Source: Ferrovaceae bacterium
Lineage (GTDB): Bacteria; Pseudomonadota; Gammaproteobacteria; Burkholderiales; Ferrovaceae
Assembly: GCA_027449685.1 (NCBI GenBank)
Contig: DAIDLC010000004.1
Location: 62,001 to 126,000 of the forward strand
DNA: 64,000 nucleotides
Direction: 5' to 3'
Of the stretch, positions 26,934-39,621 are shown in pieces. Position numbers and translations under genes: made by a program. Position 1 is the stretch's first letter. Every line of letters begins with the position of its first letter. A model generated the notes under the pieces. That model had not been told where the DNA came from and searched no databases. It saw only the letters and a list, made by a program, of their open reading frames with translations.

Positions 26934-27977
26934 ATGAAAAAAATTCTGATTCTAGGTGTTAACGGGTTCATTGGGCATCACCTCAGCCAACGAATTCTGA
27001 CGACGACGGAGTGGGAAGTGTATGGGATGGACATGCAAAGCGATCGCGTGTCCGATCTCATCGACCATCCCCGCTTCAATTTTTTTGAAGGCGATATCAC
27101 CATCAACAAGGAATGGATCGAATACCACGTCAAAAAATGTGATGTGGTCCTGCCGCTGGTGGCCATTGCTACGCCTGCTACCTACGTGCAGCAACCCTTG
27201 CGCGTGTTCGAACTGGATTTTGAAGCCAATCTGCCCATTGTTCGCAGTTGCGTCAAGTATGGCAAACGGATCCTGTTTCCCTCCACCTCCGAAGTCTATG
27301 GCATGTGCCACGACGAGGAATTCGATCCCGAAGCCTCCGAACTCATTCTGGGCCCGATCGAAAAACAACGCTGGATCTATTCCTGTAGCAAACAGTTGAT
27401 GGACCGCGTCATCTGGGCGTATGGCATGCAAAACGGCCTGGACTTCACCCTGTTTCGCCCTTTCAACTGGATTGGTTCCGGCCTGGACAGCATTCACACA
27501 CCCAAGGAAGGTAGTTCGCGGGTCATCACCCAGTTCTTTGGGCATATCGTGCGTGGAGAAAACATCAAACTGGTGGACGGGGGCAGTCAAAAACGCGCCT
27601 TTACGTATATCGATGATGGCATTGCTGCCCTGATGAAGATGATCGACAACAAAAATGGCGTAGCCTCCGGAAAAATCTACAATGTGGGCAATCCTTCCAA
27701 TAATTATTCGGTCAAGGAGCTGGCCCACATGATGTTGAAACTGGCCCTGGAATACCCCGAATATCGTGCCACGGCCGAACAGGTTCAGTTGCTGGAAACC
27801 ACTTCCGAGGCTTATTACGGCAAGGGTTATCAGGATGTTCAAAACCGTGTTCCAAAAATCACCAACACCATGGCCGATCTGGACTGGGCACCCCAAGTGA
27901 CCATGGCCAATGCCCTGCGCTACATCTTCGACTCCTATCGCAGTCAGGTGGCCGAAGCGCGCGGGCTTGTGGACTGA
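26934..27977 (+). CDS. UDP-glucuronate decarboxylase-type SDR (ArnA C-terminal-domain homologue)
   Basis: MKKILILGVNGFIGHHLSQRIL; PSTSEVYGMC; WIYSCSKQLMDRVIWAYG; DWAPQVTMANALRYIFDSYR; upstream in-frame ATG at 26907 also possible. Confidence 0.88.
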   Translation: MKKILILGVNGFIGHHLSQRILTTTEWEVYGMDMQSDRVSDLIDHPRFNFFEGDITINKEWIEYHVKKCDVVLPLVAIATPATYVQQPLRVFELDFEANLPIVRSCVKYGKRILFPSTSEVYGMCHDEEFDPEASELILGPIEKQRWIYSCSKQLMDRVIWAYGMQNGLDFTLFRPFNWIGSGLDSIHTPKEGSSRVITQFFGHIVRGENIKLVDGGSQKRAFTYIDDGIAALMKMIDNKNGVASGKIYNVGNPSNNYSVKELAHMMLKLALEYPEYRATAEQVQLLETTSEAYYGKGYQDVQNRVPKITNTMADLDWAPQVTMANALRYIFDSYRSQVAEARGLVD

Positions 27978-28047
27978 AAACCCGGGTGCCAATCCAGGGT
28001 AAACAGCCCCCGGTTCGGTTTGTCAATACAAGTGCGGTACGTAGGAC

Positions 28048-28566
28048 ATGAGTGAGCAGGACATGCAAAAACCTCGGGTCGGTGTGGTGATGGGAAGCCA
28101 GTCAGATTGGCCGGTCATGGAGCCGGCGGCATTGATATTGGCCCGTTTTGGCGTGCCCTTCGAAACCCGGGTGGTCTCAGCCCATCGCACCCCCGACCTC
28201 CTGTTTGAATATGCCGCGCAGGCGCGCGCCCGTGGTCTGGCCTGCGTGATTGCCGGAGCCGGAGGAGCCGCCCATCTTCCCGGAATGTTGGCTGCCAAGT
28301 GTACCCTGCCGGTTTTGGGCGTTCCCATTCCCGCCACTGTGCTTCAAGGGCAGGATGCCTTGCTGTCCATCGTGCAAATGCCCAAGGGGGTGCCGGTGGC
28401 TACCTTCGCCATTGGGGCTGCCGGTGCGGCCAATGCGGGGCTATTTGCCGTGAGCCTGCTGGCGCTTACGGACCAACCATTGGCGCACGCTCTGGACGCC
28501 TATCGGACCGAACTGGCCCAGTCTGTCCTGGCCATGCCACTGCCCCCCCTGGTTTCCCGCCCATGA
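28048..28566 (+). CDS. purE: N5-carboxyaminoimidazole ribonucleotide mutase
   Basis: [46 protein letters not shown]. Confidence 0.95.
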   Translation: MSEQDMQKPRVGVVMGSQSDWPVMEPAALILARFGVPFETRVVSAHRTPDLLFEYAAQARARGLACVIAGAGGAAHLPGMLAAKCTLPVLGVPIPATVLQGQDALLSIVQMPKGVPVATFAIGAAGAANAGLFAVSLLALTDQPLAHALDAYRTELAQSVLAMPLPPLVSRP

Positions 28567-29693
28567 ATCGCAAGGAATCGACCCTGGGCATTCTGGGGGG
28601 AGGGCAACTGGGCCGCATGTTTACCTGCGCGGCCCGCACCATGGGGTATGACGTGGTGGTGCTGGATCCCGACCCCGAAGCACCGGCGGCGCATTTTGCC
28701 ACCCGTCATCTCTGTACTCCCTTCACTGACGCGCAGGCGCTCAATGATTTGGCGCGCAGTTGCAGTGCGGTAACCACCGAGTTTGAAAACGTTCCGGCCT
28801 CCTCTCTGGACATTCTGGCCAGTGACACCGTGGTGCGACCAGCGGCACAGGCGGTGGCCATTGCGCAAAACCGGATTCTGGAGAAGACCTTTCTTCAGGA
28901 ACAGGGAATTGCCGTGGGGGCCTTTTCCGTGGCCCGGTGCCGGGAATCCTTCCGGCACGGTCTGACCCAGGTGGGGCTGCCGGCCATCATCAAAACCTCC
29001 CGGTTTGGTTATGATGGCAAAGGTCAGTATCGGGTCGATACCCTGGAGCAAGCCAACGACATCCTGGAACGGGAACCGGCCATGCTGCCGGTGGTCATCG
29101 AAGCCTTGTTGCCGCTGGATCTGGAAATTTCCGTGATTCTGGCGCGTAGCGCCGGCGATGAGCTCAGTTTTTGGCCGGTGGCAGAAAACCGTCATTCCCA
29201 GGGTATTCTGGATGTCACCCTTGCGCCGGCCCGGGTTTCTGGGGTGCTGGCAGGGCAGGCGCAGGATACGGCCGCCACCATTGCACGACAGCTGGACTAT
29301 GTGGGCGTCATGGCGGTGGAGTTCTTTGTTAGTCAGGGCCGCTTGCTGGTGAATGAAATCGCCCCACGACCTCACAACAGTGGGCACTATACGCTGGATG
29401 CCTGCATGACGAGTCAGTTTGAACAACAGGTGCGCATGCTGGCAGGCTTGCCCGCCGGAAGTACAGAGCAACTGCGTCCTGCCGTGATGGTGAATCTGTT
29501 GGGTGATTTATGGGCCGAAGGAACCCCACCCTGGGCTCTGCTGTATGCCGAACCAACCCTGAAGCTCCATCTGTATGGCAAACAGGACCCGCGTCCAGGG
29601 CGAAAAATGGGGCACTTCACCGTGTTGGGGACTAGCGTGGAGCAGGCCTTGGGCACTGCCGAAAAGCTGCGCCACGCCCTGCGGCAGAGATGA
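28563..29693 (+). CDS. purK: N5-carboxyaminoimidazole ribonucleotide synthase
   Basis: [16 protein letters not shown]-grasp [43 protein letters not shown] overlap with purE. Confidence 0.95.
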   Translation: MNRKESTLGILGGGQLGRMFTCAARTMGYDVVVLDPDPEAPAAHFATRHLCTPFTDAQALNDLARSCSAVTTEFENVPASSLDILASDTVVRPAAQAVAIAQNRILEKTFLQEQGIAVGAFSVARCRESFRHGLTQVGLPAIIKTSRFGYDGKGQYRVDTLEQANDILEREPAMLPVVIEALLPLDLEISVILARSAGDELSFWPVAENRHSQGILDVTLAPARVSGVLAGQAQDTAATIARQLDYVGVMAVEFFVSQGRLLVNEIAPRPHNSGHYTLDACMTSQFEQQVRMLAGLPAGSTEQLRPAVMVNLLGDLWAEGTPPWALLYAEPTLKLHLYGKQDPRPGRKMGHFTVLGTSVEQALGTAEKLRHALRQR

Positions 29694-29702
29694 GTTTGGT
29701 GG

Positions 29703-30065
<363 letters not shown>

Positions 30066-30123
30066 TCAGCGGTCATCCCCAGGGCGGGGCATTACGGGAT
30101 GATAACACCTGCAGCGGATTCTG

Positions 30124-31044
30124 TTACAGTGGGCTGGGATGAACTCCTTTGGGAAAGCGCGCCTTGAAGCCAGAAGCATCCAGCAAGACGCCCCCCACTT
30201 CCAGTTCGAGCAGGTACAGTGCGCGTCCATCGCCCCCCACTGTCTGGGCAACGGCCTGGGGATGTGGATTCAGGCTGGTGCGTAAAATCCGGGCCACTTG
30301 CCCCTCCAGTTGAGTGGTTGCCCCGGGGTACGGCGGGGCCACTCCCCGCACCAGATTGTGGATTTGCTGTGCGCTTTGCCGCCAGTCGATACGTCCGTCT
30401 TCCGGACGTCGACCCCCGAAATAACTGCCCTGTTTCAGGTTTTGTGGGGTATGGGGTGCGCTGCCGTTGAACAAGGGGCCCAAGACGTGTTCCAGCATGT
30501 AGGTGGCTGCGGGGACCAGGCGTTCAAAGACTTCGAAGGCCGTGTCATCCGGGCCGATGGGAACGCTCACTTGGGCCACGATAGCGCCTTGGTCCGGTTT
30601 GACGGTCATGGCGTGCAAGGTGGCGCCGGTTTCCTTTTCGCCGTGAATGACTGCCCAATTGACCGGAACACGCCCGCGATATTTGGGAAGGAGCGAGCCA
30701 TGCAGGTTGTAAGCGCCCTGGGTGGGAATGTTGAGCAGATCTTCACCCAGCATGTGCCGGTAATAGAACGAAAAAATGAAGTCTGGGTGCAGGTCACGAA
30801 TCGCCTCGACGAGGGCTGGGTGGTTGGGGTCCTGCGGGGTGATCGTGGGAATGCAGTGGCATCCGGCTAGCCGTGCCACACTCTCAAACCAGATGGTTTC
30901 TTGCGGATTGTCCTGGTGGGTTACCACCAGTGCCACCTCCACACCGCGATCCAGCAACACCTGCAGGCAGCGGGCGCCAAAGCGGTGGTAAGCAAAGACC
31001 ACCACGCGTTTGGCAGGAGAAGAATTTTTACGGGTTAGCGTCAT
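30124..31044 (-). CDS. Methionyl-tRNA-formyltransferase-fold formyltransferase (ArnA N-terminal-domain homologue)
   Basis: VVVFAYHRFGARCLQVLL; NLHGSLLPKYRGRVPVNWAVIHGEKETGATLH; RPEDGRIDW; Arn gene context. Confidence 0.88.
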   Translation of the reverse strand: MTLTRKNSSPAKRVVVFAYHRFGARCLQVLLDRGVEVALVVTHQDNPQETIWFESVARLAGCHCIPTITPQDPNHPALVEAIRDLHPDFIFSFYYRHMLGEDLLNIPTQGAYNLHGSLLPKYRGRVPVNWAVIHGEKETGATLHAMTVKPDQGAIVAQVSVPIGPDDTAFEVFERLVPAATYMLEHVLGPLFNGSAPHTPQNLKQGSYFGGRRPEDGRIDWRQSAQQIHNLVRGVAPPYPGATTQLEGQVARILRTSLNPHPQAVAQTVGGDGRALYLLELEVGGVLLDASGFKARFPKGVHPSPL

Positions 31045-31156
31045 GGGCGGTGTCAGATTGAGTTGGAGGGGTTGAGTAGTCTGCTAGAGCGTAGCGTATG
31101 GCGCGCAGGCAGATATCGGGATTGCCAGAACGGGAACGGAAAGCGGAGCCATGCGC

Positions 31157-32116
31157 TCATCTGGTTTGGTCGTGTAAATCGGGGGCTTCCAGAATGGCCT
31201 GGATCAGGAAGCGTGGGCGATCCCGCACCTGTTGGTAAATGCGCCCCACGTATTCCCCCAGCAAACCAATGCCAAACAGCAGAATGCTGATGAGAAAGAA
31301 CGTAATGGCGAAGAGGGTGAACACGCCCTCGGCCTCGGGGCCCAGTATCCAGCGACGCACAAACAGGTAGACCACGAACAGACCGGACAGGACGGACAGG
31401 ACCATTCCCAGCAAGGAGAAGGTTTGTAGGGGGACCACGGAAAATCCGGTGATCAGATCGAAGTTGAGGCGTACCAGGCTGTACATGGAATATTTTGACT
31501 CGCCTGCTGCGCGTTCTTCGTGTTTGACCTGAATCTCTACGGGATTGGCCGAAAAGGTGTAGGCCAGGGCCGGAATGAAGGTGTTGACTTCGCGGCAGGA
31601 AGAAATGGCGCGGATGATGCGTCGGTCATAGGCCCGCAACATGCACCCCTGGTCCGTCATATGAATCCGTGTCATGCGCTCGCGCAGGCGGTTCATGAGG
31701 CGTGAAGCCCAACGCCGCCAGGTGCTGTCCTGACGCTGCATGCGGATGGTACCCACATAATCATGCCCGGCATCCATGGCCTGTAAAAGTTTTCCAATTT
31801 CTTCCGGGGGGTTTTGCAAATCGGCATCCAGGGTGACGATGCGTTCGCCCCGGGCTTGCTCGAATCCGGCCATGATGGCCATATGCTGTCCGTAGTTGCC
31901 GTTGAGCAAGATGACGCGGGTAACTTCGGGGCGCCGTTCAAACTGTTGTCGCAGCAGGGCCCCCGAGCGGTCCCGGCTACCGTCATTGATAAAGATCAGC
32001 TCGTAGGAAAGATGCAAGGCATCCAAAGCCGGGTAAACCCGGTCAAAGAGGGCTTGCAATCCCTCCTCCTCGTTGTAGACGGGAATGATGACGGACAGGA
32101 GAGGAAGGTGGGCCAT
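31157..32116 (-). CDS. arnC: Undecaprenyl-phosphate 4-deoxy-4-formamido-L-arabinose transferase-like GT2
   Basis: LSVIIPVYNEEEGLQALFDRVYPALD; DADLQNPPEEIGKLL; DQGCMLRAYDRRIIRAI; two C-terminal TM helices. Confidence 0.87.
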   Translation of the reverse strand: MAHLPLLSVIIPVYNEEEGLQALFDRVYPALDALHLSYELIFINDGSRDRSGALLRQQFERRPEVTRVILLNGNYGQHMAIMAGFEQARGERIVTLDADLQNPPEEIGKLLQAMDAGHDYVGTIRMQRQDSTWRRWASRLMNRLRERMTRIHMTDQGCMLRAYDRRIIRAISSCREVNTFIPALAYTFSANPVEIQVKHEERAAGESKYSMYSLVRLNFDLITGFSVVPLQTFSLLGMVLSVLSGLFVVYLFVRRWILGPEAEGVFTLFAITFFLISILLFGIGLLGEYVGRIYQQVRDRPRFLIQAILEAPDLHDQTR

Positions 32117-32132
32117 GATGAACAGTTCTCGG

Positions 32133-33284
32133 TTAGCCGCGCGCCTGTTGCAGGACGCTTTGTAGGGTGCTGCAGACACGATCCACATCCTGCGTGGTGA
32201 GTGCCGGGTAAAGGGGAAGTGTCAGGGTACAGCGGGCAATCCGTTCGCTATGCGGAAAGTCTCCCGCCTGATAACCCAGGGTCCGGTAGCGGCTGGTCAG
32301 GTGAATGGCCTCGTAAGAAATGCCACTGCCAATGCCTTGAGCGGCCAGTGCATCCATGATCTGTTTGCGGCTCCAGGTCAACTGTTCCAGGCGCAGCAAG
32401 GGGGCAAAGAAATTCCAGCTATGTCCCCTGTCACCCCGGGCGGGTAATTCGCACAGGGGTTCGGTGGCCAGGTTGTGAAAATAGCGGGCCACCAGTTGCC
32501 GCCGTTTTTCGATAAATTCCTCCAGACGGGCCAACTGGAGCAAACCCAGGCGGGCATTGACATCGGGCAGGTTGAATTTTCCGCCGGCCACCAGTACGTC
32601 CCGGGTGCCGTCCGGATTGCGGGAAATGCCGTGAAAACGCCACTTCTCGGCGAGTTGGGCTTCGGATTCATCGGCAAATACCAAAGCCCCCCCTTCGATG
32701 GTGGTCAGGTTTTTGTTGGGGTGAAAACTGAAACTGGCCATGTCCCCAAAACTGCCAATGGGACGCCCCTGCCAGCGTGAGCCAATGGCCAGGGCAGCAT
32801 CTTCGATGACGCGCAGATTGGTGTCTCCCGCCAAGTCGTACAAAGCCTCCATGGGCAAGGGAAGCCCGGCAAAGTGGGTGGGCATCAGGGCACGGGTTTT
32901 GGGGGTAATGACACGCTCGGCAGCCTCCAGATCCAGATTGCGCGTTACGGGGTCCACATCCACGAACACGGGTGTGGCTCCGGTGCGGGAAATGGCATTG
33001 GCACAAGAGAAAAACGTTTGCGCGGGCAGGATGACTTCGTCCCCGGGGCCCACGCCAGCCACCTGCAGGGCCACCTCCAAAGCGGCAGTGGCCGAAGAAA
33101 ACACACGCACCGGGCGCCCGCCGTGATAGGCCGACAGGGCCTGCTCGAACTCGAGGACGCGTGGACCGGAGGTGATCCAGAGGGAGCGCAAGGTGTCGGC
33201 CACGGCCTCCACCATGGCCTCGTCCAGCGTAGGCCGCGCAAAGGGCAGAAAGGGCAAAGCGGAGGGTGAGTTAGCTGCGTGCAA
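32133..33284 (-). CDS. arnB: UDP-4-keto-pentose aminotransferase-like (DegT/DnrJ/EryC1)
   Basis: PFARPTLDEAMVEAVADTLRSLWITSGPRVLEFEQAL; SFHPNKNLTTIEGGALV. Likely TTG start at 33284, overlapping the upstream transporter gene (ORF open to 33383). Confidence 0.88.
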   Translation of the reverse strand: MHAANSPSALPFLPFARPTLDEAMVEAVADTLRSLWITSGPRVLEFEQALSAYHGGRPVRVFSSATAALEVALQVAGVGPGDEVILPAQTFFSCANAISRTGATPVFVDVDPVTRNLDLEAAERVITPKTRALMPTHFAGLPLPMEALYDLAGDTNLRVIEDAALAIGSRWQGRPIGSFGDMASFSFHPNKNLTTIEGGALVFADESEAQLAEKWRFHGISRNPDGTRDVLVAGGKFNLPDVNARLGLLQLARLEEFIEKRRQLVARYFHNLATEPLCELPARGDRGHSWNFFAPLLRLEQLTWSRKQIMDALAAQGIGSGISYEAIHLTSRYRTLGYQAGDFPHSERIARCTLTLPLYPALTTQDVDRVCSTLQSVLQQARG

Positions 33285-33642
33285 TGAGGAATACTCCCAG
33301 AATGACGACAAAAATCCCTGCCAGGCGCAGGGAGGAAAGGGACTCGCCCAGCAGCCAGTAGGCGGCGGCGGCATTGACCACATAGCCTATGGAGAGCATG
33401 GGATAGGCCATGGACACGGGAACCCGGGACAAGGCCATGATCCAGATCACGACGCTGAAGCCATAGCAGCATAGCCCGCCCAGAATATGCGGCTCGCTGG
33501 CCACTTGCCAGCCGATGGGAAGCAGGTTGCGCCATTCAAAGGTGAAATGCCCGATGGCGTTGGTTCCGGCCTTGAGCAATAATTGAGCGGCTGCATTGAG
33601 CAGAACCCCGGTCAAAATGAGAGAAAAACTCACCAGATTCAT
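33271..33642 (-). CDS. Small EamA/SMR-type membrane protein (ArnE/ArnF-like)
   Basis: 123 aa, four TM-like segments, located between arnT and arnB. Confidence 0.75.
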   Translation of the reverse strand: MNLVSFSLILTGVLLNAAAQLLLKAGTNAIGHFTFEWRNLLPIGWQVASEPHILGGLCCYGFSVVIWIMALSRVPVSMAYPMLSIGYVVNAAAAYWLLGESLSSLRLAGIFVVILGVFLIARS

Positions 33643-33654
33643 GTCATGTCCCTG

Positions 33655-35343
33655 CTAGCGCGCCAAGGCGGGATGATGCTCCGGTTGCGCCGGTGTACTG
33701 AAGGGCGCCACTATAACATGGCGCGAATCCCGAAATTGCAGCTGCAGGGGCCAATGGGCACGCAGGAGATGCTCGTACATATCCGGGTTCATGATGGCTC
33801 GTGCGGCGGGGTCGCTGCGCCAAAGGGGTAAAAAATCCTCGAGCGTGGCAATGGCCCCTGTGGGCTGCAGGGTGAGCCCGAAAGCCAGTTCATCCTGAAA
33901 AGCCACCAGTGTGACGGTGCGCTGCAAGTAGTAATCCAGGACCTGATCGTAGGTACCCACGCTATACACTTGCGAGGCCTGACGCAAGGCCGTGCCTTGC
34001 TGCTGCACCAGGGCTTTGCTGGAGGTTACTGCGGCCAGCGATTCGCTACCCTGCAGCAACAGTTGGGCGCCTAGCAGGGAGGAGAGGGCCATGAGGCTCA
34101 GGGCGCTTGCCTGATGGCTGCGCTGTTGCCAGCTCCACAGGCCAGCCCCGAGAAGGACCACCGCAGCCCCGGCGATCCAGCGCGCGTACACCTGATACAG
34201 GGATACCATGTCGGGATCCACATCCAGATCGAACCCCAAGGCCTTGGCTCCCTGCGGGAACGCCAGCAGGGCAGCCACCAGCGCCAGAAAGGCCCCTCCC
34301 AGGATGCCGGTAGCGGGAACCTGCCCCGGCAAATGGGTCTGGTGGTGCAGTTGGCGCCCCATGAGCAGAGCCAGGGCAGGAAAAGCCGGCAGGATATAGG
34401 ATGGAAGTTTGGAGCCTGACAGGCTGAAAAAACCAACCACGAACAAGGCATACAAGGCCAGAAACCGTTGGGGCGAAAAGCTTTTGGCCTGCACGTGACG
34501 CAAGGGCTTGAAAACACTGGACCAGAGTAAGCCCGTCCAAGGGAACAGTCCGGCCAGCAAGACGGGCAGGAAGTACCAGAAAGGCTCTACCCGTTGATGC
34601 ACGGTACTGGTAAAGCGTTGCAGGTGTTCATGGATGAAAAAGAATGGAAGGAATTCGGGATGCACTTGCGCTGCCAGCCAAAACCAGGGGGCTGCCAGCA
34701 ACAGGAAGAGTAACCCGCCGGTGAGGGGTGTCAAGCGTTTCCAGGGAGAAAAATCCCGGGTCCAGAGGGAGTAGAGCAGCAGTGTGGTCCCCGGTAGGGC
34801 CAGGGCAATCAATCCCTTGGAGAGCAGGGCGGCGGCGGCCCCCGCCCAGGCCAGCCGCATCCAGTGGCGCATGGCGCGGGATGCTGGCTGGGCGGATTGG
34901 GCCAATAAAAAGGAACCCACGCTAAACGTCATCCAGAAGGTCAGGCCCATGTCCAGCGAATTGATGTGACCCAGTGCCGCAAAATAAATACTGCCGGATA
35001 ACACCAGCCCGGCCCGCCAACCGGCACCAATGCCAAACAGCCGGTTGCCTAGAAACCAGACCCAGAGCAGGCAGGCCAGGCCGGTCAGGGCGGTCCAGGC
35101 ACGCGCAGCGGTTTCGGTAGGGCCCAGAAGCCTGATGGCGCCCGCCGTGGCCCAATATTGCAGCGGTGGTTTCTCGAAATAGGGGATCCCGTTGAGGTGG
35201 GGTGTAACCCAATCGCCCGTGACGGCCATTTCGCGGGCAATTTCTGCATAACGTCCCTCATCCGGGCGGGTAATGCTGCGTGTGGACAGCCCCAGGCTCC
35301 ACAGCAGCAGGACGAGGAGCACCAGAGCCGTGCCGTGTTTCAT
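33655..35343 (-). CDS. arnT: ArnT-like lipid A glycosyltransferase (GT83/PMT-type)
   Basis: MKHGTALVLLVLLLWSLGLSTRSITRPDEGRYAEIAREMAVTGDWVTPHLNGIPYFEKPPLQYW; start reassigned from 35634. Confidence 0.88.
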   Translation of the reverse strand: MKHGTALVLLVLLLWSLGLSTRSITRPDEGRYAEIAREMAVTGDWVTPHLNGIPYFEKPPLQYWATAGAIRLLGPTETAARAWTALTGLACLLWVWFLGNRLFGIGAGWRAGLVLSGSIYFAALGHINSLDMGLTFWMTFSVGSFLLAQSAQPASRAMRHWMRLAWAGAAAALLSKGLIALALPGTTLLLYSLWTRDFSPWKRLTPLTGGLLFLLLAAPWFWLAAQVHPEFLPFFFIHEHLQRFTSTVHQRVEPFWYFLPVLLAGLFPWTGLLWSSVFKPLRHVQAKSFSPQRFLALYALFVVGFFSLSGSKLPSYILPAFPALALLMGRQLHHQTHLPGQVPATGILGGAFLALVAALLAFPQGAKALGFDLDVDPDMVSLYQVYARWIAGAAVVLLGAGLWSWQQRSHQASALSLMALSSLLGAQLLLQGSESLAAVTSSKALVQQQGTALRQASQVYSVGTYDQVLDYYLQRTVTLVAFQDELAFGLTLQPTGAIATLEDFLPLWRSDPAARAIMNPDMYEHLLRAHWPLQLQFRDSRHVIVAPFSTPAQPEHHPALAR

Positions 35344-35356
35344 GGGGATGGCCGGC

Positions 35357-36400
<1,044 letters not shown>

Positions 36401-36419
36401 TCAAGGCTATAATTCCCTC

Positions 36420-38741
36420 ATGTCTGCTTTGACTCTTTCTCAAAAGTTCATGCGCCTGCTGCGTGAAGCCCTGCTGGGGGTTCTTGTGCTGCTGGCGCTC
36501 TATCTGGCATTGGTGTTGGTCAGTTACCACCGCAGCGACCCGGGTTGGTCCACGGGGGCCTCTACCCAGCAGATTGCCAATGCGGGTGGCAAGGTGGGTG
36601 CCTGGTTGTCCGATTTGCTGCTGTACCTGTTTGGATATTCCACGGCATGGCTGGTATTGGCGCTGTTGATGGTGGCCTGGCAAGGCTATCGGCGCTCCCA
36701 GCGGGAGCGCGAGCGGGAAATGGGGGTGGAGCGCCCGGTGCTGACCGCCCATGGCCTATGGGTCATGGGCGGGGGCTTCCTGTTGGTACTATTGGCCAGT
36801 TGTGCGCTGGAGGCCATGCGTTTTGCCGGTGACCGTTTCGAACTACCGCTGCAGCCCACGGGCGCGGATGTGTGCAGTGGCGCAGGGGGCGTCATCGGTT
36901 GCGAATTGGGCGATCTGGTGGCTCAGTCCTTTGGGGTAACCGGCGCCCTCATGCTGTTGTTGGCTGGTTTCACCATTGGGTTATCCTTGTTGGGCGGATT
37001 TTCCTGGGTGGATGTGGCGGAATGGCTGGGGGTTCGGGTGGAAACCTCGGTGCTGTGGCTGTTGGGGCGGTATAAAACCGGACAGGACCGCAAAGTGGGG
37101 CGTAAAGCCGAAGAGGCCCGGGCTGCCGTGGTGGTGGAAGCGCGCAAACAACTGGAGACCCAGGCCCCCCTGCAGATCACGCCACCGGTCACGGAAATCC
37201 CCCAGTCGGTGCGTGCGGTCAAGGAAAAGCAGGCGGCCTTGTTTCAGGACCTGCCCGACTCCCCCTTGCCGGCCTTGTCGTTGCTGGACCAACCCGAAGT
37301 GCGGACCGAGATTCTCTCGGCCGAGTTGCTGGAATATACCTCGCGCCTGATCGAACGCAAGCTGGGGGAATTCAATGTGCAGGTGCGGGTTTTGGCGGCT
37401 TATCCCGGCCCGGTGATCACCCGTTACGAAATCGAACCGGCCGTGGGAGTGAAGGGCAGTCAGATCGTCAATCTGGTCAAGGACCTGGCACGGGCCTTGT
37501 CGGTGGGCAATATCCGGGTGGTGGAATCCATTCCTGGTAAAAGTTGCATGGGCCTGGAAATTCCCAATCCGCGCCGGGAGGTGGTGCGGTTATCGGAAAT
37601 TTTCAGTTCTGCGGTGTATGGCGACATGAGCTCCCCCCTCACTCTGGCGTTGGGCAAGGATATTGCCGGTAATCCCGTGGTCGTGGATCTGGCCCGTATG
37701 CCCCACTTGCTGGTGGCCGGAACTACGGGCTCTGGCAAGTCGGTGGCCATCAATGCCATGATTTTGAGCCTGCTGTACAAGGCTTCCCCACAGCAGATCC
37801 GGATGATTCTGGTGGACCCCAAGATGCTGGAATTGTCTGTATATGACGGCATTCCCCACTTGTTGGCGCCAGTGGTAGTGGATATGAAAGAAGCGGCCCA
37901 CGCCCTGCAATGGTGCGTGGTGGAGATGGACAAGCGCTACAAGACCATGTCGGCGCTGGGTGTGCGCAACCTGGCGGGGTATAACACCAAGGTGGAGGAG
38001 GCACAGAAGGCGGGCAAGCCCTTGACTAACCCCTTTACCCTGACACCGGATCAGCCCGAGCCTCTGGAACGCTTGCCCAATGTGGTGGTGGTCATCGACG
38101 AGTTGGCTGATCTCATGATGGTGGTGGGCAAGAAGGTTGAAGAGCTGATTGCCCGTATCGCTCAAAAAGCCCGTGCTGCGGGAATTCATCTAATCGTAGC
38201 CACCCAGCGCCCCTCCGTGGATGTGATTACGGGGCTGATCAAAGCCAATATTCCCACGCGTATTTCCTTTCAGGTGTCCAGTCGTGTGGACTCCCGTACC
38301 ATTCTGGATCAAATGGGGGCAGAGGCTTTGCTGGGCCAGGGGGATATGCTCTATCTGCCCACCGGCGCGGGCTATCCCCAGCGGGTGCATGGCGCCTATG
38401 TGGCCGACCATGAAGTCCACCGGGTGGTGGAATTTCTCAAGACGCAGGGCGCTCCCAACTATATCGACGGACTACTCGATGGCGCAGCCGTGGGCGCGGC
38501 TGAAATGGACGTCAGTAGTGGCGATGCCGCCACCGGAGAGAAGGACCCCCTGTATGATGAGGCCGTGGCCATTGTCCTGAAAAATCGGCGTGCCTCCATC
38601 TCCCTGGTCCAGCGGCATTTGCGCATTGGTTACAATCGTGCGGCGCGTTTGGTGGAAGACATGGAAAAGGCCGGTTTGGTCTCTACCATGGCCACCAACG
38701 GTAACCGCGAGGTGTTGGTTCCTGCAGGGGCAACGGAATGA
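36420..38741 (+). CDS. ftsK: DNA translocase FtsK
   Basis: N-terminal TM helices; [29 protein letters not shown]-terminal gamma winged helix. Start chosen at [10 protein letters not shown]. Confidence 0.95.
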   Translation: MSALTLSQKFMRLLREALLGVLVLLALYLALVLVSYHRSDPGWSTGASTQQIANAGGKVGAWLSDLLLYLFGYSTAWLVLALLMVAWQGYRRSQREREREMGVERPVLTAHGLWVMGGGFLLVLLASCALEAMRFAGDRFELPLQPTGADVCSGAGGVIGCELGDLVAQSFGVTGALMLLLAGFTIGLSLLGGFSWVDVAEWLGVRVETSVLWLLGRYKTGQDRKVGRKAEEARAAVVVEARKQLETQAPLQITPPVTEIPQSVRAVKEKQAALFQDLPDSPLPALSLLDQPEVRTEILSAELLEYTSRLIERKLGEFNVQVRVLAAYPGPVITRYEIEPAVGVKGSQIVNLVKDLARALSVGNIRVVESIPGKSCMGLEIPNPRREVVRLSEIFSSAVYGDMSSPLTLALGKDIAGNPVVVDLARMPHLLVAGTTGSGKSVAINAMILSLLYKASPQQIRMILVDPKMLELSVYDGIPHLLAPVVVDMKEAAHALQWCVVEMDKRYKTMSALGVRNLAGYNTKVEEAQKAGKPLTNPFTLTPDQPEPLERLPNVVVVIDELADLMMVVGKKVEELIARIAQKARAAGIHLIVATQRPSVDVITGLIKANIPTRISFQVSSRVDSRTILDQMGAEALLGQGDMLYLPTGAGYPQRVHGAYVADHEVHRVVEFLKTQGAPNYIDGLLDGAAVGAAEMDVSSGDAATGEKDPLYDEAVAIVLKNRRASISLVQRHLRIGYNRAARLVEDMEKAGLVSTMATNGNREVLVPAGATE

Positions 38742-39367
38742 AGAAACGCATCTTGATCTTATGCCAGTTGGCGGTGGGGGTGCTGGGGTTGGGACTGGTA
38801 TCTCAGGTACATGCCAGCGGCCTGGAGCGTTTGAAATTCTTCATGCAGGATACGCGCGCCGGAGAAGCGCATTTTACGCAGCAAGCCGTAAAGTCCTCCG
38901 CCGACAAAGCGCAGTCCAGTTCAGGGTTGTTTCAGTTTTCCCGCCCGGGCCGGTTTCGCTGGGAGTACCAAAAGCCCTACCCACAAACCATCGTGGGCGA
39001 TGGCCATACGCTTTGGATCTGGGATCCCGACCTGATGCAGGTAACACGCAAAAAAATGAGCGAGAGCCTGGGATCGACCCCGGCGGCCATTCTGGCAGGC
39101 GAGAACACCCTGGACAAAGGTTTTTCCCTGGAAGAAGCCCCTCCCGCCGAGGGGCTGGAATGGGTTCTGGCTACCCCCAAATCCCGCGATTCGGGTTTCG
39201 AGCGGATTCGTCTGGGCTTTGACGCCCATTCCCTGGTGCAAATGGAGTTGCTGGATAATTTTGGACATACCATTCGCATCGCCTTCAGCCAGTTCAACCC
39301 GGCACCGCACTTTGCGCCAGACACCTTTCGGTTTGTCCCGCCGGCAGGGGCCGATCTGATCCAGTAG
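38738..39367 (+). CDS. lolA: Outer-membrane lipoprotein carrier protein
   Basis: Signal peptide; [49 protein letters not shown]; downstream of ftsK as commonly found. Confidence 0.93.
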   Translation: MKKRILILCQLAVGVLGLGLVSQVHASGLERLKFFMQDTRAGEAHFTQQAVKSSADKAQSSSGLFQFSRPGRFRWEYQKPYPQTIVGDGHTLWIWDPDLMQVTRKKMSESLGSTPAAILAGENTLDKGFSLEEAPPAEGLEWVLATPKSRDSGFERIRLGFDAHSLVQMELLDNFGHTIRIAFSQFNPAPHFAPDTFRFVPPAGADLIQ

Positions 39368-39414
39368 CGCCCTTTTCTTGATTTTTTGCGCTACACACCG
39401 GATAATTGCGGGCT

Positions 39415-39491
39415 CGGGGTGTAGCGTAGTCTGGTAGCGCGCCTGGTTTGGGACCAGGATGTCGGGAGTTCGAATCTCTCCACCCCGACCA
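39415..39491 (+). tRNA. tRNA-Pro (TGG), CCA encoded
   Basis: Acceptor CGGGGTG/CACCCCG; anticodon loop TTTGGGA; T-loop GTTCGAATC. Confidence 0.95.
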
Positions 39492-39515
39492 AAGATTGCA
39501 GGGTGTTCCTGACAG

Positions 39516-39592
39516 GTGCCCGTAGCTCAATCGGATAGAGCACCAGCCTTCTAAGCTGGGGGTTACAGGTTCGATTCCTGTCGGGCACGCCA
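39516..39592 (+). tRNA. tRNA-Arg (TCT), CCA encoded
   Basis: Acceptor GTGCCCG/CGGGCAC; anticodon loop CTTCTAA; T-loop GTTCGATTC. Confidence 0.95.
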
Positions 39593-39621
39593 AAAGCGCG
39601 CTGTTGTAAGGTTGTTCCGGT

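Noticed and set aside
26952-27992. 346-aa minus-strand ORF
   Set aside because: Antisense to the well-supported ArnA-C-like decarboxylase gene.
28500-29471. 323-aa minus-strand ORF
   Set aside because: Antisense to purK.
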